64,000 bases of DNA. Source: Siderastrea radians (taxonomy: Eukaryota > Cnidaria > Anthozoa > Scleractinia > Rhizangiidae). Location of the stretch: NCBI GenBank assembly GCA_964017195.1, contig OZ024898.1, positions 10,873,130-10,937,129 on the forward strand. Direction: 5' to 3'. Numbering within the stretch: the first letter of the stretch is position 1; the number at the start of each line of letters is the position of its first letter. Of the stretch, positions 33,801 through 45,800 are shown piece by piece. The notes beneath the pieces are model-generated. The model was not told the DNA's origin and searched no databases. It was given only the letters and a program-made list of their open reading frames with translations. A program made the translations under genes and the position numbers.

Positions 33801-36800
33801 GAACTGGTTTGAGTAATTGCCTACACAATATTAGACCAGCTGAGATTTTCGTCCTTCTGTTCAGCAATTTGCTTGAGGATTTTGGTTCATACCAATTTTG
33901 TGGAAACATGCTATGGCAGGTGAGAGCTAATGTGCTGAGTTCTTACTGGATTTATGTGATCACTTATACTTTCATGATGCTGGTCTCGTGTAAATAAACT
34001 TAACCATACCTGTCCAGTTATACTGGCCCCAGTTGTTCAAAGCTATCCACCGGATAAATCTCTATCCAGTGGATAACGCAATTGGTTTCCCTAACACTTA
34101 TCCAATGGATAGTGATTTATCCAGTGGATAGCACTATCCAACTTTTGAACAACTGGGGCCTGGTCTGAGTTCCCTTTGTATACTGGTCTGGACAATAACT
34201 CCCTTGGGTCACTCTCAACACTGACATCCCTAGTAAAAACAGACCCGGAATTCCGGTGGAATCCCGCCGGAATTCCAGCCCGGACTTTCCCGGAATTCCA
34301 GGGAGATTCCGGGCGGATTCCGCCAGAATTCCGCTGGAATCCGCCGGAATTATTGCCGGCATTCCGCCGGTATTCCCCTGGAATTCCAGGCATTTCCAGC
34401 TGGAATTCCGTCGGATTATTGCGGGCATTCCGCTGGTATTCCACTGGAATTCCAGCCGGAATTCCGCCGGAATTATTGCCGGCATTCCGCAAGTATTCCA
34501 CTGGAATTCCAGCCGGAATTCCGCCGGAATTATTGCCGGCATTCCGCCGGTATTCCACTGGAATTCCAGCCAGAATTCCGCCGGAATTATTGCCGGCATT
34601 CCGCCGGTATTCCACTGAAATTCCAGCCGGAATTCCGCCGGAATTATTGCCGGCATTCCGCTGGTATTCCACTGGAATTCCAGCCGGAATTCTGCCAGAA
34701 TTACTGCCGGCATTCCGCCGGAATTATTGCCGGCATACTGCTGGTATTCTGGACAACTCCAGCTGGAATTCCACCGGAATTCCTGACCCAAAAACCGCTG
34801 GAATTCCAGAATTAGGATAGAATTCTGGCTTGGAAACCTGGCAGAATTATTGTCAACATATCGGCGGAATTCTTGACTTCTTCACCCAGCATTGATTCAG
34901 AATTCATACATACAAACATACATACTTATAAGCTTTATTTATACATGGTATCAAGTCATTCAAATCAAATATTATGCTGACTTCCATCGATCGAGCTTGA
35001 TAAGCCTGTGTCAGTAAAATATCAACAGACCAAATGGTATAAAACATGGACTGCAGACTATGGACTGGGTATAAAACATAGGCACACGAACACAAAATAT
35101 GAAATGAGGGCTAAGTCTGGGTGTATAAAGATTACCTAAAAAAATTTGTACTTATGCAAACATAGAGCACCCAAAAATTGAAACTATGGACTCCACAAAA
35201 ATTTTAAACATTTGTCACAGTATTCCCAGCAAATTGCGAACTTTACACAAAACATCTCATTGCAACTTTTTGTATCAAACGTTGCTTGCACCAAACACAC
35301 TGTAAGATATGTCTAGCATGTAAATATAAATATAATGCATTTCACGCCAATGTTTCACTGTTCAAGAGCATTTGCTCCATCGATCCATGTCATGAGTTCT
35401 TGGCGTTTGGTCTTTTTTCAAACTGTTAACTTTGACTCTTAGTTTATCCACGAGTTTTTAAATGAATGAAACCAAAAGAAATTTCCTGAATCAGTTTCTG
35501 TTGGTCTGTAATAATTGCACTGATAACTCTGATAAAAGACAGTCAGTGAAACACAGTTTACAGGATTCTTTTCAGTAACTGTACTGTATGTACTTGAAAA
35601 TACGAGGTTGATCAATAGCTTACTGTACACAAAAATACTTCACATCCAACTGAACATTTGATCCCAATTTTTGGATTGGAAAGCGACACACAACTGGTAT
35701 TTTGAAGAAGGAAATTTAGCCACCATATCAATCTTGCACAAAACATCTTTGGTGTCTGATTAAATTTATTTGTTTGACTAGTACAGCAAACCTACCCGAA
35801 ATAAACATTGGCGAGATGCCGACATCTACATGCATGTTTTTGTTTCAGACACGTAAGAACAGATTCAACAGATTTCAAGTTTGTAATTTCTTATTTCTTC
35901 AGTTTAATTGCACTCCTACAAGTACATTTTATTCTTTGTTCATTTCCCTTACAAAAAATTAACCGCAGTTATTTGAGCCATATGAGGCACGATTTACGAC
36001 CACGTTTTCAGTGTAAGGTTTCGTGTAAGGCCCTTACAACCTTACATTCTCAGAAAAGGGTCTGGGCCCGAGTAAGAAAGATCGCGACGAGCGCGAAAAT
36101 GTTGACTGCCATTTTTACAATGTTTCGATGTATAAGCTTACCGTAAGAAGAAGTGGCATCATTTTTTCCCCAATTATTGTTACCAGTGCTGCAAGGTCAG
36201 TTTTAACTTCGGCTAACGTTGCCGTGGCCAGCTGCGTCCCGAATGGGTCACGAATATTTGGAATTGAGTTGAATTCGGAACTGCTTTAAAAACAATTATA
36301 AGCTTAAAAACATGTGTTTCAGCTTACTTGGTGAGTCACAATTATTTTTATTAACTATTTAAATCTTCACAGGGCTGGCGATAGTAAAAGATGTTGTTTA
36401 CTTGGCGTGCATGTGGACTTCACTCCCGGGACTTCACTTCCAAGTGTTTGTTTACGTTCGACTGATCGCCTAGTAGACACTGTAAGAGATGAGGAAACTA
36501 CACCAACGTTACTGTACAACTACTGTTACTTTGACCGTCACAGCTCCTGGTGTGTAATTCAGCCATCGTTACGGTAAATCAGCGTGACTCGGAACATAAG
36601 CTTACGTACGGCCGTCGACAGTTGTGTTTATATTAGGCTTTCAAAGCCAGACAAACTCGGGTTTCTGTAGCTTATTTTCGACAAAGATTTTCCATTAATA
36701 AGGGAACAAAATAGGAGAGGACCTCCTGGTTATTCTCTTGTAATTGAACTTATTGCAACCGCTGAAACGAACAAAGAGCAAACGCTGCAGTCAGTCAATA

Positions 36801-39800
36801 TGAATGAGAGCTTTCTAGTTGCAACTTATTAAAGAAAATTCTTGCGGATCCATTCAGCTGGAACTAAAAAGGCCAAAATTGGTCTGTGGGAATATTGAAA
36901 CTTACAAAAACAAAAAAGGAAACTCCAAGGAAGACTCGGTAAGATAAATGGTGGAATTGATAGAGTTTAGAGCGAAGAAATTCGACGACAAACTGCCTCT
37001 CTTACAAAGCGAAGAGGAATCTGAGCAATGTGTGCCATTGGGCTTCTGACTTTCTAGCAAACGCTCTAGCGCCTCTGAGAATTCAGGTTAAAGTAAATTA
37101 CATATTTTATTTTAAATTTGTACAGGAATAGGTTTTTAATTGACTGATGCTTCGTAATCCTCACACAGTTTATGTGAAATTGTTGAAAATGTGCACATCC
37201 TCCACATTAGTGATAGTTATGCACATCGATCGAGCGGAATCGCTTGTAGCTTCCCTCGACGAAATTGAACGTGAAGAAATGTTTTAAGCCTGCTGTCGTT
37301 TGGCTGTGAATTTTCGTTCAAGAAATTGCGTAATTTGACAAAAAAAAAACTAGATCTAAACAATCACAAATCGGCATACTGTATTTCGTGGACTGGACTG
37401 GTCTGGACTGGACTGGACTAGTAAAACGCGGACTAGTAAAACGAGGACTAGTAAAAGGCGGACTAGTACATCGCGGACTAGTAAATCGAGGACTAGTAAA
37501 ACGCGGACTGGTAAATCGCGGACTAGTAAATACAGTATACCTCACAAATCCTCTGTTGCGGTGAAATTTATTTGTCACCTGCGTGTCACATTGGAATTAA
37601 CTTTCTTGCTTCAAAATCCAGATTGTACTTTTGAGTAATTTGTTCCGCTCATTCCAGTATATGCTGTTGTTTATCAGCCAATTGCTAATCAGTCAAGCGG
37701 TGAAAAATCGCGCGGCTGCCACTGATAAAACCTGTTTTCGTGCACCACTTTGTTGGCATTTATATGTCGTGAAAGAATTGATTCATGCCTTTAGCCTTGC
37801 GTATATCGAGTTATGGATGCGCTTGGGAAGTTTGGAGAGCAACTGAGAAAGGTAGAATTGCTCTCGAGCTCACAAACTTCCCAAGTTCATCCGTAACTAG
37901 ATGTTCCGACGCTTGGCTGGCTGCGTGGAAGGCGCCTAATTTCCCTTTCCTCGCGTTTCGCGCTCGCTGTTTACCCGCCTCGCTGACACTCTCGCGCCTG
38001 CCACGCAGGCTGGTTCTTACTACATTTGTCAGTAGGTGTAGCAGCTGTCGTAAGGTCTTCCACGATTGGTCCGCTAAACAATAGAACAAACAAAAGAAAC
38101 AAAGAACGAGGCGTAAAAACAGTAGAGCTGCTACATATAGCGGTCCAATGAAAATACAAGCTTTTGAGAGGTGCTACACTACTGGGGTGCCACATTTGTT
38201 ACCGAATGGAGGGATATAAATTTGTCCACGCGTTTCCTTGATAACGATTTGGAGACGAGCCCTGGGAAAAAGTCTGCGTTGGAGCAAAGTGCTATCTTTA
38301 AACATGATCTTACATGGGCACAATTCTCCAGCTGGTGAATGTCACTTGCGTGGGGACGTGCACTCGGGGACGCGGGGACAAGAGCTCGGGGACGCGGAGA
38401 GGTGAGATATATAGTAGAAAAGCGGAAGAAAGTGAAAATAAATAGATCGAAAAAGTTAATTTCTTTCAACGAAACAGCGCAAACATCGGCTATTTTCCTA
38501 TCAATCCGCACAGACTTTTCTTTCCGGACTTCTTGAGAGTTTAAACCGTGGTCACTGAAATTTTTAATCCGTCGAACCCAAACTGTATAACTAAGAAAGT
38601 TAATGACATTTCTCTGGAGTTCATAACAGATTTGCTAAGAGGAGTAAAATTTGGTCTCAGATGCCGACACATCTTTTTCGCGAGTGTGTGACGCCATTTT
38701 TGTCACGATAAGTGGCGTGTTTCTTCCGTCCTAGCAGGAGCCATAATCGGGGACGGAGACGGTAAGCGCGGGATCCACGCGGCCCCATTGAAAAAGACAA
38801 ATGTGCTATTTTTAGAGAAAATTGCGCCACCCTCAACGTCATAAACGGGCGTGTACAAGCAAGTTTGCGTACAACGAGGGTGCGCTGGATGCTTTTTCAG
38901 TATGAAAGATAACCAACGAGGCGCATAGCGCCAAAATGGTTATAATTATTTGATATCCAACAAACCCGAGTAGAATGACTGTTTTTATTATTCAAAACGC
39001 AATCACTAGTTGCTATAAATTCAAGAAAGAGAAAAAAGAGAGAGAGAAACTCCGAGATAAAAAGGGAACAGGGGAACAAGAATCGATCGCGATCACATGA
39101 CTGACCGAAAAAGGCGCCAAAACCTTGCGAAGTGTTGCAGCGTTTCTTTGCGGAGCTGAATGAATCAATGAAACTGCTCCGAAGTGAATCGAACGTACAA
39201 GCACAAGGTTTGCGAAAATCTTCCAATTATGGGCTCTGAAATGTGGTACGAAAAATTGTTGAAAAATTGTTGTAATCATCGTTCAAAGCGGAAGCTGTAC
39301 GATCTCACTCAGGGCGGGAATAGGTTGGCAACCTTTTTCCGCCCTGATCTCACCGTTAGAGCTGCGGGAGTTCAGATGACCGAGTTTGTAATCGCTCCGC
39401 GTTCGCACAACGCTGACAACAGAGCAATCGTGTGTTTGTTTCAACTGAAAACAGAATTCAACTATTTTAACTTGAACGATAATTTCTATGGAACTCCCTG
39501 AAACAAGACTACGGAGGTGAGGAACATTAGAATTCACCAGCTTACTTTTTAAACGCAAACCACAGAAGGCAGTTGTTCTCAGTTTAGAGCCCGCGGACGT
39601 AACTGCATGAACAACTCTCAACAACTGTGAAAGCGTTTCAACGTATTTTACATGGCATCCGATTTGTATTTGAACAGTTGGAGCTGCTGGAACACAGATA
39701 GAGCTACAACGAGTACAGGTAAGCCAGTGCCGAATGTTGCGCCCAAAAATGTCGCCCTTTCTGGTACTGAATTTGTTCACTGCTTGTTGTTCAGACTGCT

Positions 39801-42800
39801 GCATGATTTTTGTACTGACTCACCATAAAAGTGTGTCAATTTTTATTAAACGCTTCTCGCCCATTTTACTGTGCTTTATTTTGTCTTGTCTCGATATTTT
39901 AGAGTCAAAGGCTTCCGTATAAAACCTACTGTTTGTCAAAATTTAAGAACAAGTGATTAACTTGACGATAAAAGAAATTGAAACACAGCACTAAATGTTT
40001 ATTTCTATCAGTGTACAGTTTCTTTTCGTCCTATAAGAAATCAGGCACTCTGAAACAACTTAGATTTGTGTCTCAGTGACGTTCAGCTGTAATTTATCCT
40101 TAATTTAACTTCGATTCAAAGTGATTTTTCTCGCCGAGTTGCTGGCGGATAATTAACAATTATTCTACGAGGGCGAGCTGTGAGCTGTGCAGTGTTGCAG
40201 TGTTTCATTGCAAAGCTGAATGAGTCAATGTGAACAAAGTAGCACAAGTTTTGGAAGAAATCCTCTAATTATTGGCTCTGAAATATGGTAAATGTTTGGT
40301 TTTTCCTGAAACATTGTTGTAATCATCGTTCAAAGCGGATTGAAGCCGTACAATTTCACCATATTTGCTGCTGGAGTTGAAACGGAACAACTTTGTTATA
40401 ATCTGTTCGCACAACGCGGAGCCATCGTGCGAGTTTGATCAAACTGAAGACAGAACTAATTTGAACTTGAAGAGGTAATTTCTATGCAGCTCAGAAGCAA
40501 GATTACTGTTGCGAGGAACACTAGAATTCACCGTTATAGTTTGTTAAACGCAAAGCACAAAATGTAGTGGTTCTCGGTTTAGAGGTTGCGGACGGAATGG
40601 TAAATTCAAACAACTGGAAAAGCGATTCAACTCTGTTTACATGGCATCCGATTTCTACCTGAGCATTTGGGCCTGTTGGAACACAGAGATGCAACGAGTG
40701 CAGGTAAACCAATGTCAATTCTGCGTGTTAAAGCCGAAAAAACTCTCACCCTTCGTTCCTTCTTGGTAGTTTGCAGCTGTAGTTTGCTTAGTAAGCTTAC
40801 TTGTTTAGACTGCTTCATGATTTTCGCACCCGCCGACTCGCCATGAATGTGTGATAGCTTTTATTAAATGCTTCTGCCCATTTCACTGTGTTTTATTTTA
40901 TGTCTTGTCTTGATATTTTGAAGTGGAAAGCCTTCCTGATAAAACCTACCGTTTGTTCAATTTTAATGACCGACCGGCGTGACGATCGAAGAAAGAAGTT
41001 AATTGTAAACACAACGCTTAATGCTTAAATTTCTATTTCTGCACAGTTTCTTGAAACAATTTTGACTTGCGTTAGACGACGCTGTTGGTGATGCTCGTTG
41101 GTGACGCTGTTGGAATTTCTGCTTAATTTAAATTCCCTGTCAAGTGATGTTTCTCGTCCATTTTTCTCGCCGGGTTGCTCGCGAGGAAAAAACTTTCAGC
41201 TCACTTTGTCATTTTGTTGTTGAATGTTCATTGACCATATTTGGTCGCAGCAGGTATATGAGCTGATAGCCTAGCTCCGTTCAGCCAATCAAAATGCTAG
41301 AAATCCAATATACCTAGTCCAGTTTTTAATAAAATAAAATAAAAGCCTTGGCTGTCGTTGAAACCCTTGCCACGTCCACTGCACTATGTATCCCTTCTTG
41401 GTTCGTAAATCGCTCAGTAAGTAATATTCAGTACTAGGGCAGAATGAAGTTCCACTTCAACTTTCTCTTTTTTTCCTAGGTGTTTTTCCAGTTCTCTATT
41501 TTGTCGACGAATGATAACACACCGCGAGAGCATTTATAAAGTGCACTTTTCGCTATTTTTCTCTTCATTTCGGCCACTTCGGTAAAGGCGAACATTATTT
41601 CAGAAAACATACGCTGAAAAATCTCGGCAAACGTTTCCCTTCTCGATTCGGTAGTTTGAATCTATGTTACTGTTTTCTTTTGCAGTGGAAAAAGTGACAA
41701 TGATTTTTTGTTCGACGCCTTTTTTGCCCGCAAAACGTTTCATCCTTCTAACGGGGAAATCCTCGTCCAACATGTCCGACGCATATTCGCCACAGGATTT
41801 GTCTGAAATATTCTCACTGCCATCATCGGAATCACTTGTATATTTCTCGTATTCAGAGTCACTATCCAGAAAGTTCGCCCCAAGGGCTTTCCGCAAATTG
41901 GAAGTGACACTGATGACAGAAACTGAATTTCTTCAGCTCCAACGAAGGTAATTTCCGACGCCATTTTGTTTGTTTTTCTTTGCGCGGAGTCCTCGCAACA
42001 TACACGCGCTTGTGTCACGCGCGATGGCACAATTTTTTGTAAAAGTAGCACATTTGTCTTTTTCGATGGGGCCAACGCCACTACTGAAAATGGTACTTAG
42101 TTACGGTCTCCGTCCCCGATTATGGCTCCTGGTCCTAGCCAAAAGCCTGCAAGTATGTTCTTCCCGCGATTGGCAGGTCTATGCGGTTTGAAAGGAAAAT
42201 AGCCGATGTTTCTACCGTTTCTTTGGAAGAAATCAGCTTTTTCCATCTATTTGTAACCACTTTTTCCCGCTTTCTGCTATATAACCCGCCTTCCCGATCT
42301 CACATCCCCACGTCCCTGATCTCGCTTTCCTGCGTCCCCGATCTCACGTCCCTACGCGTCCCCTATCTCACGTCCCTACGCTTCCCCTATCTCACGTCCC
42401 TACGCGTCCCCTATCTCACGTCCCTACGCGTCCCCGATCTCACGTCCCTACGCGTCCCCTATCTCACGTCCCTACGCACCCCCACGTCCCACGTTCCCAA
42501 ACGCGCGTCCCCGCCTCCCCGACAACTATTGTACTGTACACATTGTTAACAGGTTAACATAATAGCCAGAAATATCTCATGATCGTCAGAATGGAGCTTT
42601 TCTTATAAAATAAATGGAAGGCAAAAACTGTAAGAAGAATTGAAACGATAAATTAAACAAACCTTTCTGGTAAACACAAAACGCTTTGAGGTAAACAAGG
42701 CGGCACAAAATAAATACCAGTTCCCTACCGAGAAAAACTATCATGTGAGATTGAGGCCACTCTTCCAGCCAGCCCAGACCCTGAAATCGAATGGTATCGC

Positions 42801-45800
42801 GATCGATACCCGCGGGTCATCATAAAACCCGCGGGAAAAACACATGAATACGCTGTGGTATTTGTTCTCCTTCGTCGAACGCAATTAAGGAACCGGAAAT
42901 CGCTTCTATATTTGCATTGCCGATGAGTCTGGACGACAGTTTTCGGTACAACAATCCTTTTCAAGAGAGGATATCCTCTCTTGTGTTTTTATAATAATTC
43001 AACTTGAAAAAGTCGCGTTTTAAAATGTTAGTTTGAAGGAGAATTTTTTAAAAAAACGTCCTGTTGAGGCCGTTACCCGATACGCCGTTATGTGTTCTAC
43101 TAACAACCTTTTTTCCTTTCTTTATTTGGCAGTTCGCGTTTTTAATAGGATTTGGACCGATTTTCCGCCTTGCCTCGTCTTACGTTTAAGGGCGATTTTC
43201 TGCCTTTCCACCATTCCTCGTCTTAGGTTTTCCCATAAAACACGGTACTCACCCACTCTGACGATTTTTTGTTGTTGTAATTGTTTTTTAAAGGGAATTC
43301 TTTTTTCCGAAAGCAGGCAGAGTCAAAGTGAAGACCTTCTTGGTAACTGTAAACGCAGGTGGTGAGGACAATTTTGTTTACAAGCTACAGTGCTCAACTC
43401 ACCACCTGAACCAATTGGCCTTGCATTGCCTTGCCTTGCTGGCAGAATTAGTAGCAAGCGTTGAAATACCAGATCTAGATGATATTCCTAGAGCTGTATA
43501 ATTATGTGGTGGGGAAAAACAGCAACCCTCAGAGTAATACCGTGATTTGGGCCATGAATAAAGACGTTTTCATAGATGGAAACGGGAATCTGGTGAAACC
43601 AGAAGATTATGGCTTCACGTGGATAAGTCACCTGGTAAAAGATCCTGGAAGCGGAATAGCCCACGAGGCTCGGAAAGCGTCAGTTCAATTGCCCTTGACT
43701 ACAAAATATTTTGATATCATGTGTCACTTTCTCAGCGGCTCCATAAAACAAGCCATGAGCGATAATCCTAGTCTTAGCACTACAATAGAAGAGGTATTTT
43801 ACAGGACTGGACATCGAAAAGTTGAAAGAACAGGAAAGTGGTAATTTTTTGCCCACTTTCTTTACGCTGTCAATGAGTGTCATCATCTCCCATTATGACG
43901 TGGTATGTATCAATTTGTATCTATTTTGATAATCATTCTTTTAAAAAATACCTGTTGCTAGGAAATCAACCTTTCGTCCTTCGAGCAGTTGTAGGCTTAG
44001 TGACTATCTCGTTATGTCAATTTAATTTGGACTTCATACCATAGTTCATATCGTTGACGTCATAAACTGAGTATTCACGTTGATCTTCTCATGCCAACAT
44101 GAATTGTAGAAAGGTGAGCGGCTTTGTCGCACAAGATAAAAGCGAAGAACAGATAAATGTTACAACTCTCCAAAATCCTTTTCCTTATTATTGGACCTGG
44201 TACATGTTATGTGCTTTGTTTCACTTCACAGTGGCAGACGTTGGCAGGGTCTTGTCCCTTGCCTGCTGCGGTAGGAGACCCTGATAGTGGAAAGTCCACT
44301 GCATGCAAGGTGGCCATAGCTTGTACAGGAGGCTGGAAGCACAATTTCTTTGCCTCTGTTTCTGAGAAGGTATAACGAGTTTTTATTTGTATGAAAAAAA
44401 GTTGGTACATTCAGGGATTTGATTGACCATTGACTTTTTTGCTCCACGAATACAGGGAATAACATAACTCGTTACAAGTAAGTCATTCACTGCACTGCAA
44501 CATCTGTACGCACGCTGACAAAACATTCAGATATATGTATCATTCCAGTAGCACAAATTTGAACAAATCTTTCTGTCTTGATGATTTTGCAGGTCAGTGG
44601 AAAGGTGGCAAGCCATACAACAATGGGATATGTCATGGAAGACCCTACGAGGCCTCAAGATGTGGGAGAGGCGGCCAAAAAATTCTTCAATGAAGGAAGT
44701 AACATAAATTGCCACGGGGAATGGACGCCAAAATGTTGCCCGATATTTTCTATCAACCATCACGTTGTCGACTGGCTCTCCAAACCAGACCGCGAAAGGT
44801 GTAAAAAATCTAGAAAAATGTTAGTTTAAGGATCATAACAGAGGAAAGGAATTCAACATTGAACTGATAAGGTGGCTTCACCTAGGAAAATGAAAATATG
44901 CATATTATCTTAATTTTTTTGACATTATAGTTTTGCTATTTCCTATTAAAGAAAACGATGTCTATTATTTTGAAAGAGTCTGTTCCGATAACAAAATATT
45001 CCCCTGGAACAAACCTAATGTTTCAGCCGTAAAGGGGTATGCTTCCTTCTAAGTCAGTATTTTCCATAAAAACAATTAATTTTCCTGGCAATAAAGTAAT
45101 AAGTGACCTGAGTTAAAATCTACTTTCTAAAGGCAGCTACTCTCCAGATGCTTACTTTCCAGGCACTGAGGTGGTTGTTAAGTCATTGGTAATTTTACTA
45201 TTCAATTAAAAGGCTTTTGCTTGGTACTACCTGACAAAATTCTCCAGTCTTTGATATTTATGTAGATTTTTTTATCTCCAGACTAATCTTTTGAAACTTG
45301 CGGCAGATCTTCTAAAATGTAGTTTTCTTTTTGTGTATTACATAATTTTTAGGTTGCTGTTCCGTATCATTTTCATACCGTTTGGCTGTAAGGCCGTAAG
45401 GCCGTAAGGCTGTAAGGCTGTAAGGCTGTAAGGCTGTAAGGCCGTAAGGCTGTAAGGCCGTAAGGCCATAAGGCTGTAAGGCCGTAAGGCTGTAAGGCTG
45501 TAAGGCTGTAAGGCTGTAAGGCTGTAAGGCCGTAAGGCCGTAAGGTTGTAAGGCTGTAAGGCTGTAAGGTTGTAAGGGTGTAAGGGTGTAAGGCTTTAAG
45601 GGTGCAAGGCTGTAGGGGTGTAAGGCTGTAAGGCTGTAAGGGTGTAAAGCTGTAAGGTTGTAAGGCTGTAAGGGTGTAAGGCTGTAAGGCTGTAAGGTTG
45701 TAGGGCTGTAAGGCTGTAAGGCTGTAAGGGTGTAAGGTTGTAAGGGTGTAAGGCTGTAAGGCTGTAAGGCTGTAAGGTTGTAAGGGTGTAACGCTGTAAG

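Larger units (their letters stand above)
43317..44829 (+). pseudogene. P-loop ATPase relic resembling DUF927/D5-type proteins, three exons
   Basis: Exon 1 (about 43317-43902) reads VNAGGEDNFVYKLQCSTHH, then shifts frame near 43490 to YNYVVGKNSNPQ, DVFIDGNGNLVKPEDYGFTW and ISHLVKDPGSGIAHEARK. It shifts again at 43842 to NFLPTFFTLSMSVIISHYDV, ending at a GTATGT donor. Exon 2 (44232-44369) starts W-Q-T-L and contains a Walker A loop, GDPDSGKST. Exon 3 (from 44593) has TTMGYVMEDPTRPQDVGEAA, KFFNEG, CHGEWTPKC and a sensor-like PIFSIN. All junctions are phase 0. The layout, an accessory domain followed by a helicase-like ATPase core with an S-x-N sensor, recalls DUF927 and D5/SF3 ATPases of mobile elements, and I recall a related unnamed family in cnidarians. 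Two frameshifts suggest a pseudogene. The frame can run to a TAA at 44827, or use a GT at 44809. Assignment is by eye. Confidence 0.5.

Noticed and set aside
34091..34820. Open frames of 120 to 224 codons on both strands
   Set aside because: A result of the 57-bp tandem repeat, whose length is a multiple of three. No domain.
39184..39501. 105-codon open frame and its minus-strand partner (39283-39804)
   Set aside because: Both lie inside a duplicated repeat, and the second copy does not keep the frames.
44157..44375. ATG at 44157 as the start of a short ATPase protein
   Set aside because: The Walker A exon has a good acceptor at 44230-44231 and phase-0 continuity with the upstream exon. The ATG lies in the intron.
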